This document shows positions 40,864-48,857 of a stretch of 52,033 nucleotides of DNA, piece after piece. The position numbers and the translations under genes are program-made. Below the pieces are notes generated by a model. It saw only the letters and a program-made list of their open reading frames with translations. It did no database searches and was not told the origin of the DNA. Every line of letters starts with the position of its first letter. Within the stretch, counting starts at the first letter, position 1. The stretch is from NCBI GenBank assembly GCA_023432475.1, contig JAEYUN010000013.1, forward strand, positions 1-52,033. The letters are read 5' to 3'. The DNA is from Candidatus Parcubacteria bacterium. GTDB lineage: Bacteria > Patescibacteriota > Saccharimonadia > Saccharimonadales > Saccharimonadaceae.

Positions 40864-41241
40864 ATGGCAGATGTAAAGAAGCTCGCTGAAGAGCTAACCA
40901 AACTGACCGTTCTGGAAGTCAATGAACTAAAGAACGTTTTGAAAGATGAATACGGCATCGAGCCGGCCGCAGCCGCCGTTGCTGTCGCCGGCCCAGCCGC
41001 TGGTGCCCCAGCTGAGGCTGAAGCCGAAAAAGCCGAGTGGACCGTCACCTTGAAAGATGCTGGCGCTCAAAAAGTCGCAGTCATCAAAGCTGTGAAAGAT
41101 ATTACCGGCCTTGGTCTGGGTGAAGCTAAAGCTATCGTTGACGGCGCCCCGGCTCCAGTCAAAGAAAAAGTCAGCAAAGAAGACGCTGAAGCTGCTAAAA
41201 AGGCCCTGGAAGACGCAGGCGCAACCGTCGAATTAGTCTAA
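40864..41241 (+). CDS. rplL: 50S ribosomal protein L7/L12
   Basis: 125 aa. N-terminal dimerisation helix pair, Ala/Pro-rich hinge (AAVAVAGPAAGAPAEAEAEK), and C-terminal domain with KVAVIKAVKDITGLGLGEAK. Recruits translation GTPases. AGGAG sits 7 nt before ATG 40864. Confidence 0.97.
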   Translation: MADVKKLAEELTKLTVLEVNELKNVLKDEYGIEPAAAAVAVAGPAAGAPAEAEAEKAEWTVTLKDAGAQKVAVIKAVKDITGLGLGEAKAIVDGAPAPVKEKVSKEDAEAAKKALEDAGATVELV

Positions 41242-41280
41242 TAGACTAAGCTCGATACCGACTAGAGATTTGTTTTATGA

Positions 41281-41310
41281 AACTACCTCGATATTTCGAG
41301 GTAGTTTTTG
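41281..41310 (+). terminator. Terminator of rplJ-rplL
   Basis: AACTACCTCG-atattt-CGAGGTAGTT followed by TTTGTTTTG. The gap 41242-41507 otherwise holds only the next promoter. Confidence 0.9.
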
Positions 41311-41434
41311 TTTTGCCATAAAAATCCGGACAAATGCAATAAGTCTCAAACCCACGAACTGTCAACGATGAAAATAACAACATTATTTATAACCCCCCAT
41401 AAAATGATGTGGAAAAGGTTATAAAAAGCCTCGC

Positions 41435-41463
41435 TTGACAAGAGTAGAGGGCGGTGGTAGTCT
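41435..41463 (+). promoter_or_regulatory. Promoter of the gene at 41508
   Basis: TTGACA, 17-nt spacer, TAGTCT; the in-frame GTG at 41454 lies within it and is not the start. Confidence 0.55.
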
Positions 41464-41507
41464 TTAGACATACAACAACTAAAACAGACAAAGGAACTGC
41501 GAGCAAT

Positions 41508-42017
41508 ATGTCTGAATTACCAGAAAAACAAGCCAAGCGCTTAAAAGCGTTGATTCAGGAAGCCGAAACGAACCTAGCAGCCGCCAAAGAGCTACTTATC
41601 AGTGTTATTGGTGACGATGAAGATATCGTTCGACCTAACGCCGAAGAAGTCGCCGGCAAGGTTATAGAAGGGGTTTTTGACGGTCAGAGTATGGTTGGAC
41701 CAGATGGTAAAAATTACCCTGTACCAGCCAACTACGCCAGTAAGTCAAAACTTATTGAAGGTGATATTTTAAAGCTCACAATTGCTGACGACGGTAGTTT
41801 TATCTACAAGCAAATCGGCCCAGTTGCCCGGCGCCAGCTTATCGGCCAGCTAGTCCAGCACGATGGTGCCTACTACGTTGAAGCGGCTGGTCGTGAATAC
41901 CGAGTGCTACTTGCCAGCGTGACTTATTTTAAAGCCCGTGTTGGCGACCAAGTCAGCATAGTCGTTCCAGAAGACAACCGCGAAGCCGTTTGGGCTGCAG
42001 TCGAAGCCGGTTTGTAA
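41508..42017 (+). CDS. Conserved Patescibacteria protein of unknown function
   Basis: 169 aa from ATG 41508 (AAAGGA about 13 nt upstream). A helical N terminus (AKRLKALIQEAETNLAAAKE) precedes a beta-rich core with GVFDGQSMVGPDGKNYPVP, ANYASKSKLIEGDILKLTIA and REYRVLLASVTYFKARVGD. I recognise this core from CPR proteins without known function; the beta part resembles an OB/SH3-type nucleic-acid-binding fold only loosely. It has a single-gene unit with a consensus -35. Confidence 0.6.
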   Translation: MSELPEKQAKRLKALIQEAETNLAAAKELLISVIGDDEDIVRPNAEEVAGKVIEGVFDGQSMVGPDGKNYPVPANYASKSKLIEGDILKLTIADDGSFIYKQIGPVARRQLIGQLVQHDGAYYVEAAGREYRVLLASVTYFKARVGDQVSIVVPEDNREAVWAAVEAGL

Positions 42018-42104
42018 AACATCACTCAAACATTGCACAGATAGAAACCTTCTAAGGCTTTCTTTTGTTGTAAAGGCTACGCCGCATACATAACTAAAGC
42101 GAGC

Positions 42105-42110
42105 TATAAT
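42105..42110 (+). promoter_or_regulatory. -10 box of dnaX
   Basis: TATAAT ends 10 nt before ATG 42121. Confidence 0.5.
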
Positions 42111-42120
42111 ATATCGTGTC

Positions 42121-43557
42121 ATGGGGGAGAAGAAACAGGACAAGTCTGAGTCTAAACAGGCTCTTTACCGTCGATACCGTTCGATGTCATTTGATGAAGT
42201 CGTCGGTCAGGAACATGTCACCGATATTTTGAAGCAAGCCGTCACTACTGGTACGGTGTCGCATGCTTATCTTTTCACCGGTCCACGCGGGACCGGCAAA
42301 ACCAGTGTGGCCCGAATCTTAGCTTTTGCGGCCAACGATTTGCCCTACCAAACAGATTCGCCACATCTTGACATCATAGAAATCGACGCCGCTTCCAACC
42401 GGCGGATTGACGACATTCGCGACTTACGGGAAAAAGTCCATATCGCTCCCGTCAGCGCACGCTACAAAGTCTATATTATTGACGAGGTGCATATGTTAAC
42501 TGGAGAGAGTTTTAACGCTCTTCTAAAAACGCTCGAGGAACCGCCAGCGCACGCCATATTTATTTTGGCAACTACCGAGCTGCACAAAGTACCCGCCACT
42601 ATAGTTAGCCGGACGCAGCGTTTTGCCTTTCGACCTATCTCTAAACAGAAAGTTATCGACCATCTAGCAGCAATAGCTAAAAAAGAAAATATACCAGTAG
42701 AAACAGCGGCCCTTGAAATGATAGCCGACCATGGCGGCGGCAGTTTTCGCGACAGTATAAGCCTGCTCGATCAACTGGGCGGCTTAGGCCAAGAAATCAC
42801 AGTCTCACTCGTTGAGTCTATTTTAGGCCGAGCCGGTAAGAACCAGATAGAAAAGCTAGTTAACTATCTTGAAACTAAAGACGGCAGCGCTCTGAACAAG
42901 TTACTTGGCGAGCTCGCTGCCAGTGGTGTTTCACCAGTCACCTTAGCTGAAGAACTGATTAAGGCAATTTTAATGGACCACCAACGAACCGCTTCTTGGT
43001 ATTCTTTAGCAGACCAACTCATGAACGTAGCTAGAGCTCACTTTCCGCAGTTATTGCTAACTAGTACGCTTTTGCAATTTGCAGCTCGCGCAAACAAAAC
43101 TATGGCCAGCCGAGCTACAGTTGAAGAACCAGTCGCCAAGACAGAAAAGGCCGTCACCATCGCACAACAAGCCATCCCGTCTCCAAAGCAAACGGACAAA
43201 GTCGTAGATAAGCCAAAACAACCCCCTACAGTCGCTAAAATAACTAACCCCGGCGAATTCAACTGGGATAAGGTTCTGAATGCCGCTAAGAAATCTCACG
43301 CCCCACTCTCAAGTGTTCTAGCAAGGGCGACCATGACATTCGACGGCGACAAGCTGACCCTGGCTTTTCAATACGTCCTGCACCGCAAAAAACTCGAACA
43401 ACCGATGTATCGCACCCAGTTAGCTCGTCTGATTGAAGATGTTTGCCATGTCAATCCCGAAATAGTCATAACCTCCCTGGACGAGAAACTGACCGAAAAT
43501 GACGTAACTCGCTCGGTTGCTGATATCATGGGTGGAGGAGAAGTTGTCAGTGCCTGA
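42121..43557 (+). CDS. dnaX: DNA polymerase III subunits gamma/tau
   Basis: 478 aa clamp-loader ATPase. Walker A GPRGTGKTS at about residue 56, Walker B YIIDEVHML, LLKTLEEPP and SRTQRFAF are intact. The zinc module normally between the P-loop and EIDAASN is missing: the spacer (FAANDLPYQTDSPHLDII) is short and lacks Cys. A tau-like C-terminal extension with a Pro/Lys linker (about 340-395) follows. It overlaps dnaB by 8 bp. No slippery frameshift heptamer was identified by eye. Confidence 0.92.
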   Translation: MGEKKQDKSESKQALYRRYRSMSFDEVVGQEHVTDILKQAVTTGTVSHAYLFTGPRGTGKTSVARILAFAANDLPYQTDSPHLDIIEIDAASNRRIDDIRDLREKVHIAPVSARYKVYIIDEVHMLTGESFNALLKTLEEPPAHAIFILATTELHKVPATIVSRTQRFAFRPISKQKVIDHLAAIAKKENIPVETAALEMIADHGGGSFRDSISLLDQLGGLGQEITVSLVESILGRAGKNQIEKLVNYLETKDGSALNKLLGELAASGVSPVTLAEELIKAILMDHQRTASWYSLADQLMNVARAHFPQLLLTSTLLQFAARANKTMASRATVEEPVAKTEKAVTIAQQAIPSPKQTDKVVDKPKQPPTVAKITNPGEFNWDKVLNAAKKSHAPLSSVLARATMTFDGDKLTLAFQYVLHRKKLEQPMYRTQLARLIEDVCHVNPEIVITSLDEKLTENDVTRSVADIMGGGEVVSA

Positions 43558-44914
43558 ACGTAGACCTAAACCAGCCGCCAAATCCGAAGGCCGTATACCG
43601 CCGCAAAGCCTCGACGCCGAAATGAGTCTACTCGGTGCTGTTTTGATTGATGACGAAGTACTAGCTAATGTCAGTGACCGTTTAAAGCCTCAGGATTTTT
43701 ACGACAACCGTCATGAGAAAATCTACGATGCTATGTTCCGCCTCTACGAACGGCATCGCCCGGTCGACCTCCTTACCTTAAGTGACGAGCTCAGCAAGCG
43801 CGATGAACTCGAAGGTGTCGGCGGCTCGGCTTATCTGACTGAGTTAACCAACTACGTTCCAACAGCCGCCCACGCTGAAGCTTACGCCGATATGATTACC
43901 CAAAAAGCGGTCCGTCGCCGTCTCATAAAAGCCAGTACCGACATAGCCGAACTTGGTTTTGACGAGGAAAAGAACATTCAGGAGTTGTTAGAAACTGCTG
44001 AGAGTGAGTTGTTTTCCGTCTCCGACGCCGGTACCAAGCAAGATCTCGTCAGCCTAGAATATATTTTGACTGAAAGTTTTGACCGCATAGAAGAACTTCA
44101 CCGCGACCGCGGTAAACTGCGCGGTGTTCGGACAGGCTACCGTGACCTAGATAATCTAACAGCTGGTCTGCAAAAATCCGACCTTCTTATACTGGCAGCC
44201 CGCCCAGCCATGGGTAAGTCGACCTTTGCCCTCAACTTGGCCTACAACATTGCTAGCAAAGAGAAGCAGGCCGTCTTGGTTTTCAGTCTCGAGATGAGTA
44301 AGGAGCAGCTGGTTGACCGTATGCTGGCCGAAGCGGCCGGTGTTGACGCCTGGAATATCCGCACCGGCAACCTGAGTGACGATGACTTTGAAAAACTCTC
44401 GACCGCCATGGGGGAGATGGCCGAGGCGCCAATCTTCATCGACGACACGCCTGGGTTGACTGTTCTTGAAATGCGCACCAAAGCTCGCCGCGAAGCCCAT
44501 AACCAACCGCTCGGCTTAATTATCGTCGACTATCTGCAGCTAATGTCGGGCTCAAGCCGCGGCTATGGCGATAACCGAGTCCAAGAGGTAAGTGAAATCT
44601 CGCGCGGTTTGAAATTAATCGCCCGCGAACTTAATGTGCCTGTCATTGCCCTAAGCCAGTTGAGCCGTTCAGTCGAAAGCCGCAGCCCACAGATACCGCA
44701 ACTGGCCGACCTGCGTGAGTCTGGCTCTATCGAGCAGGACGCCGACCTAGTTATGTTCCTGTACCGTGAAGACTACTACAACCCTGAAACTGACCGCCAG
44801 CATATCACTGACCTGATTATAGCCAAACACCGTAACGGTCCGACCGGGCGAATCGAGCTCTATTTCCACCCTGAACGCTTGCGTTTTATGTCACTCGAAA
44901 AGAAGCATAACTAA
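43550..44914 (+). CDS. dnaB: Replicative DNA helicase DnaB
   Basis: 454 aa. N-terminal domain (PPQSLDAEMSLLGAVLID), linker, and RecA-like C-terminal domain with Walker A ARPAMGKSTFALN, VFSLEMSKEQLVDRML, Walker B LIIVDYLQLM, and LSQLSRSVE. Unwinds DNA at the fork in the 5'-3' direction. Start GTG 43550 is chosen because GGAGGAG (43534-43540) is 9 nt upstream; an ATG at 43517 lies inside dnaX and before the Shine-Dalgarno. Confidence 0.95.
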   Translation: MPERRPKPAAKSEGRIPPQSLDAEMSLLGAVLIDDEVLANVSDRLKPQDFYDNRHEKIYDAMFRLYERHRPVDLLTLSDELSKRDELEGVGGSAYLTELTNYVPTAAHAEAYADMITQKAVRRRLIKASTDIAELGFDEEKNIQELLETAESELFSVSDAGTKQDLVSLEYILTESFDRIEELHRDRGKLRGVRTGYRDLDNLTAGLQKSDLLILAARPAMGKSTFALNLAYNIASKEKQAVLVFSLEMSKEQLVDRMLAEAAGVDAWNIRTGNLSDDDFEKLSTAMGEMAEAPIFIDDTPGLTVLEMRTKARREAHNQPLGLIIVDYLQLMSGSSRGYGDNRVQEVSEISRGLKLIARELNVPVIALSQLSRSVESRSPQIPQLADLRESGSIEQDADLVMFLYREDYYNPETDRQHITDLIIAKHRNGPTGRIELYFHPERLRFMSLEKKHN

Positions 44915-44932
44915 GTTCCGCACGGGCTCATG

Positions 44933-44938
44933 TATAAT
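44933..44938 (+). promoter_or_regulatory. -10 box of the membrane glycosyltransferase gene
   Basis: TATAAT ends 9 nt before ATG 44948; the upstream ATG 44930 overlaps the box. Confidence 0.5.
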
Positions 44939-44947
44939 GGTCTTCAT

Positions 44948-46408
44948 ATGGCACTGCGAGGCTTTTTAAAACAAATTTCGCTCTATCGGCTACGCTACAT
45001 CGCGGGCTACGCTTTTCTTTTTACTGTTATACTAATCGTTCTGTTGCTTGATATCAGGTATCTGCCAGCTGGTATAAGCCTGGACGAAATGGCTTCGGCG
45101 GTCGCCAGCAGCAATCTGCAGCCCGACCTAACTTTCAGCTGGCTTATAAATGCTCCTTATTATGGTTTACAAAAACTCTCGCTATTTTTGTTTGGTATTG
45201 AACGATGGACTCTAGTATTACCGTCGCTGATATTTGGCACCATCACCATGGGACTATTCTTCCTGACCATGCGACAATGGTTTCGTCCAAGCATCGCCGT
45301 TGTTTCCACCTTCGTTGCCTTAACCGCCAGCCCTTTTATAAATGTGTTGCGGAGTGCAACGCCAGATATTATGTTGCTTTTTTGGACCATCACGCTCCTC
45401 TATGCCGCCGTCAAACTCTTAATCAAGCGGGAAAAGGCCTTTATATGGAAACTTATCATCGTAATTTCGGCCGCGGTTCTGGTGTATACACCGCTGGGTA
45501 TTTACCCGTTAATCGCTTTTGTAGTAGTGAGTTTACTTCACCCGCATATTCGCTCTCGACTGCGTCATATACGACTCAAACGAAAAATCATCCTTATATT
45601 TATAGGTCTCGCCGCCCTCATACCTCTTGTTATTTATCTTATAAATGAACCTGCGGGTATAAAAACACTGCTCGGCATAGACCTGTTCCAGACGGCTTTC
45701 GGAGACCGACGCGGCACCTGGAAAACTTTTTATATGTCTTATATCAATGTCATGCGCAGTGGATTCGCCGGCACCCTCGTCATACCAGCTTTCAACGTTG
45801 CCTCCATCTGTTTGATGTTACTAGGTTTGTTCCGCTGTATCAAAGATCATCATACGGCTAGGTCTTATGCTTTGCTGGCTTGGACGGCAGTTGTCCTGCC
45901 GGTTATATTACTGGCGCCAACCAAACAGCATTTGGTTATCATGCCAGCTCTGCTGCTTATGACTGTTGGCATAGAAACTTTGATACTTGACTGGTATAAA
46001 CTTTTTCCACGCAACCCATACGCTCGTATCGCTGGCTTGATTCCTCTGACGATACTATTCATCAGTATAGCCGTGGGCAATATCACGCATTATTTCTATA
46101 ACCATCTTTATATACCCAACCCCGCCTATCGAGTGTCGCTAAACGCTATCAAGCAAACAATAAAAGATAACCCCGAAACTCAACTACTCCTCGTCACCGA
46201 CGAACCGACAACAGCATTTTATAGTTTGCTAACCAAGCGTCACGATAACCTGAGAGTTACAAGCACCTCGCCACTCGAACAGCCCGGCGGCAAAACACTG
46301 GTCACGCCTGAGGCAACGGCAGCGACCTTCAGTACTCAACCGTCCAGAATTATCACCTCGCATCTTAGTGGCGACAACGGCGTAGCCCTCCGCATTTACA
46401 CCAAGTAA
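44948..46408 (+). CDS. Multi-pass membrane glycosyltransferase, GT39/ArnT-like
   Basis: 486 aa with about ten hydrophobic helices. After the first helix, PAGISLDEMASAVASSNLQP holds the Asp/Glu pair expected of lipid-sugar-dependent GT-C enzymes, and RSATPDIMLLFWTITLLYAA is the usual second loop. The C-terminal about 90 residues form a soluble extracytoplasmic domain. It probably transfers a sugar from polyprenyl phosphate to a surface polymer or protein; acceptor unknown. Confidence 0.7.
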   Translation: MALRGFLKQISLYRLRYIAGYAFLFTVILIVLLLDIRYLPAGISLDEMASAVASSNLQPDLTFSWLINAPYYGLQKLSLFLFGIERWTLVLPSLIFGTITMGLFFLTMRQWFRPSIAVVSTFVALTASPFINVLRSATPDIMLLFWTITLLYAAVKLLIKREKAFIWKLIIVISAAVLVYTPLGIYPLIAFVVVSLLHPHIRSRLRHIRLKRKIILIFIGLAALIPLVIYLINEPAGIKTLLGIDLFQTAFGDRRGTWKTFYMSYINVMRSGFAGTLVIPAFNVASICLMLLGLFRCIKDHHTARSYALLAWTAVVLPVILLAPTKQHLVIMPALLLMTVGIETLILDWYKLFPRNPYARIAGLIPLTILFISIAVGNITHYFYNHLYIPNPAYRVSLNAIKQTIKDNPETQLLLVTDEPTTAFYSLLTKRHDNLRVTSTSPLEQPGGKTLVTPEATAATFSTQPSRIITSHLSGDNGVALRIYTK

Positions 46409-46414
46409 ATAGTG

Positions 46415-46420
46415 TATAAT
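46415..46420 (+). promoter_or_regulatory. -10 box of ybaB-recR
   Basis: TATAAT with AGGAG (46438-46442) 9 nt before the GTG start 46452; about 25-nt leader. Confidence 0.55.
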
Positions 46421-46451
46421 TAGGTAGACAAAACTAAAGGAGAAACCTGCT

Positions 46452-46739
46452 GTGTTTGACCAAGCTAAAACCGTGATGAAGTTAAAAAAAGCCCAGAAAG
46501 AACTGGCCAATGAGATTGTCGAAGTCTCGGCCGGCGAAGGTGCAGTCGTCGTGCGAGTCAACGGCGAACTTAAACTAAAAAAAGTGACTATCGACCCTGA
46601 ATATGTCGACCTCGAAGATATTGCAGAACTGGAGAAATGGATCGAGGTTGCGGTACGTGACGCTATGCAAAAAGCTCAAGAAATTGCTGCTGAGAAGATG
46701 AAGCCGCTAATGGGCGGTTTAGGCAATCTCGGCCTCTAA
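46452..46739 (+). CDS. ybaB: YbaB/EbfC nucleoid-associated protein
   Basis: 95 aa. FDQAKTVMKLKKAQKELANE, GEGAVVVRVNGELKLKKVTI and a C-terminal helix ending PLMGGLGNLGL are typical of the family. Binds DNA as a dimer. Start is GTG with a clear AGGAG. In many bacteria the order is dnaX-ybaB-recR; here dnaB and a glycosyltransferase gene come between dnaX and ybaB. Confidence 0.92.
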   Translation: MFDQAKTVMKLKKAQKELANEIVEVSAGEGAVVVRVNGELKLKKVTIDPEYVDLEDIAELEKWIEVAVRDAMQKAQEIAAEKMKPLMGGLGNLGL

Positions 46740-46753
46740 CCTCCCGGTAACCT

Positions 46754-47359
46754 ATGCTACCTAAAGCTTTAGAAAACTTGATCGAGGCGCTCGGTTCGCT
46801 ACCAGGAGTCGGCCCACGTAGCGCCGAGCGTTTTGCTTATTATTTATTGCGAGGCGACCAACGCAACGCCGAAAGGCTAGCCAGTGCTATAAATGAAGTC
46901 CATGCCGGCGTCAAAACATGTCCGGTAACTTTTGCGCTCATCGACGCCAGTGAAGACATATCGACCCTCTACAGCGATCCGTCCCGAGACCGCCAACTTG
47001 TGGCTATCGTCGAAGAACCTCTCGATATTATCGCTCTTGAAAAGACCCGGCAATATTTTGGGACCTACCATGTGCTAGGTGGTGTCATGAGCCCGATTGA
47101 CGGTATTGATGCTGAACAACTACATATACCAGAATTGATTGCACGCATAAAAAGTGACTCGGTTAAAGAAATTATTCTGGCTACCAATGCCAGCGTCGAA
47201 GGCGAATCAACCGCTCTTTTCATCCAAAAGCAGATCGAAGCGAGTGGCGCCAAAGTCGAAGTTTCGCGTCTCGCCCGGGGCATTCCGGCTGGTGTCGATC
47301 TTGAATACGCCGACCTTGTCACACTAACTCACGCCCTTGAAGGCCGCCGCAAGCTGTAA
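46754..47359 (+). CDS. recR: Recombination protein RecR lacking most zinc-finger cysteines
   Basis: 201 aa. HhH motif LGSLPGVGPRSAERFAYYLL, Toprim LVAIVEEPLDIIALE and HVLGGVMSPIDGI, and the C-terminal RLARGIPAGVDLEYAD are normal. The four-Cys finger between them keeps only its first Cys (TCPVTFALIDASEDISTLYS), so zinc binding must be lost. RecR with RecO/RecF loads RecA at gaps. It follows ybaB by 14 bases. Confidence 0.93.
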   Translation: MLPKALENLIEALGSLPGVGPRSAERFAYYLLRGDQRNAERLASAINEVHAGVKTCPVTFALIDASEDISTLYSDPSRDRQLVAIVEEPLDIIALEKTRQYFGTYHVLGGVMSPIDGIDAEQLHIPELIARIKSDSVKEIILATNASVEGESTALFIQKQIEASGAKVEVSRLARGIPAGVDLEYADLVTLTHALEGRRKL

Positions 47360-47361
47360 GC

Positions 47362-47401
47362 CGCAAACAGAACATTCGAAAACTCAAATACTCTGTTTGC
47401 G
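47362..47401. terminator. Hairpin after recR
   Basis: Perfect CGCAAACAGA / TCTGTTTGCG with a 20-nt loop, 2 bases after recR and before the end of the convergent small gene. No T-run follows. Confidence 0.55.
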
Positions 47402-47447
47402 AGGCAGGAGATATGAGTCCAGACTCGCGCTAAGTGGTGGACAGACG

Positions 47448-47690
47448 TCAGACAATTATGCCGCTACAAATTAACTCGATCCGCTCCTTGGTGAAATCGC
47501 GCAGCCCGAGCCAATACCTCGCTTCGTAGACGATTGCGATCTGCTGCTCCTCATCACCAAGGTCGTTGAAAACCATGGACGCTGCGATCGCGTTCAGGTA
47601 GGCTGACAGATCTTTGGTAATCATTGTGTGACCGTGCTGGCGAGCGCGTCCAATGATTCTATCTATCAACAGCTCAAGTGTCGTCGTCAT
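47448..47690 (-). CDS. Small soluble protein of unknown function, GC-rich
   Basis: 80 aa from ATG 47690 (AGGAG 4 nt upstream; the ATG at 47729 lies before it). Mostly helical by eye (TTTLELLIDRIIGRARQHGH, LGDEEQQIAIVYEARYWLGL). No family recognised. Its promoter, Shine-Dalgarno use and GC-rich codons match the other minus-strand cassettes at 20.0 and 22.9 kb. Confidence 0.55.
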   Translation of the reverse strand: MTTTLELLIDRIIGRARQHGHTMITKDLSAYLNAIAASMVFNDLGDEEQQIAIVYEARYWLGLRDFTKERIELICSGIIV

Positions 47691-47783
47691 GTTCTCCTGC
47701 CTTTCATCTCCAACCCACCAGTTCATCACTGCAGTGGGGTAGGGCGTGGTGCTCAGCCTAGGTTAAGGCAAGTCCATAGCCTT

Positions 47784-47812
47784 ATTACACGGTAGTTAAG
47801 CTGTCTTGTCAA
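47784..47812 (-). promoter_or_regulatory. Promoter of the small GC-rich gene
   Basis: Minus strand TTGACA, 17-nt spacer, TGTAAT. Leader about 85 nt, including the palindrome CACTGCAGTG. Confidence 0.6.
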
Positions 47813-47814
47813 TG

Positions 47815-47823
47815 TGATACAAT
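47815..47823 (+). promoter_or_regulatory. Extended -10 of the DHH gene
   Basis: TGA-TACAAT ends 8 nt before ATG 47832; it lies just beside the divergent -35 at 47807-47812. Confidence 0.6.
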
Positions 47824-47831
47824 AAAAACAG

Positions 47832-48857
47832 ATGTATGAAACCGTAAAAACGCGTGTTGACGAGGCGCAGCGCATCGTCATTATCCAGCCGGAAAATCCC
47901 GACGCGGACAGCTTAGGTACAGCCACGGCTCTAGAAGAAATTCTGGGGGATCTCGACAAAGACGTTACGCTTTTTTGTGCCATAGATATACCTAAATATC
48001 TTCACTATATCGAAGGCTGGAGTCGGGTTGTTAAAGACTTTGATGGCAAATACGACCTGGCGATCATAGTTGACACCGCCGCCGAAGCGTTACTAGTTAA
48101 AACCTTACAAACTCCAGGCACTAGGCATTTTCTTGAAACCCGACCAGTACTGGTACTCGACCATCATAACGACGAACGTGAAGAAGAAACTGCTGAGTCA
48201 TCGTTAAGTTTCCCGCACGATTTTATACTCGACGACAAGGCCGCCGCTACTAGTGAGTTGCTGTACTCAATCGCTCAGGAGCTAGGCTGGCCTATTAACA
48301 AGTCGGCCGCCACCAGCATGCTGGCATCGATATTAGGTGACACGTTAGGGCTCAGCACGCCAAGCGTCAGCCAAAAAACCCTTGAGACCGTGCTTGGCCT
48401 TGTAAAACTGGACGCTCATCCCGCAGAGGTCGAACAAAAACGTCGTGAATACATGAAGAAACCGGCCGATATTTTAGCTTATAAAGCCCGGTTGATTGAA
48501 CGTATCGAGTACTACTGCGACGGACGCCTGGCTCTGGTGCACATCCCTTGGGAAGACATCGAACAATACTCTGACCGCTACAATCCGAGCATTTTGGTGC
48601 TCGACGAAATGCGTTTAGTTGAGGGAGTGGACATAGCCATCGCTATTAAAACCTATCCAGACCGAAAGTTGACTGGCAAGATTCGAAGCAACCTGCCGCT
48701 AGCCGATGTGGTTGCGGGCTTTTTTGGCGGTGGGGGACACAGCTATAGCGCCGGCTATAAAATATATGAAGATTACGAAATCGCCAAGAAAGAACTTATC
48801 GAAAGCGTTGTTAAAACCCTAAACCAACATGACGACGATGCCGCTAAAACTATATAA
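47832..48857 (+). CDS. DHH/DHHA1 phosphoesterase (NrnA-like)
   Basis: 341 aa. DHH motifs QPENPDADSLGTA, VDTA, VLDHHNDE and the DHHA1 motif GFFGGGGHSYSAG. Family members degrade nanoRNAs, pAp or cyclic dinucleotides such as c-di-AMP in the cytoplasm. No N-terminal membrane or GGDEF-like region, so it is the short NrnA form. The end overlaps the cysS frame by 20-29 bp. Confidence 0.9.
   Translation: MYETVKTRVDEAQRIVIIQPENPDADSLGTATALEEILGDLDKDVTLFCAIDIPKYLHYIEGWSRVVKDFDGKYDLAIIVDTAAEALLVKTLQTPGTRHFLETRPVLVLDHHNDEREEETAESSLSFPHDFILDDKAAATSELLYSIAQELGWPINKSAATSMLASILGDTLGLSTPSVSQKTLETVLGLVKLDAHPAEVEQKRREYMKKPADILAYKARLIERIEYYCDGRLALVHIPWEDIEQYSDRYNPSILVLDEMRLVEGVDIAIAIKTYPDRKLTGKIRSNLPLADVVAGFFGGGGHSYSAGYKIYEDYEIAKKELIESVVKTLNQHDDDAAKTI

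Noticed and set aside
41325..41340. Third copy of the CCGGAC hairpin (ATCCGGACAAA)
   Set aside because: Only half the hairpin is present; it lacks the pairing arm.
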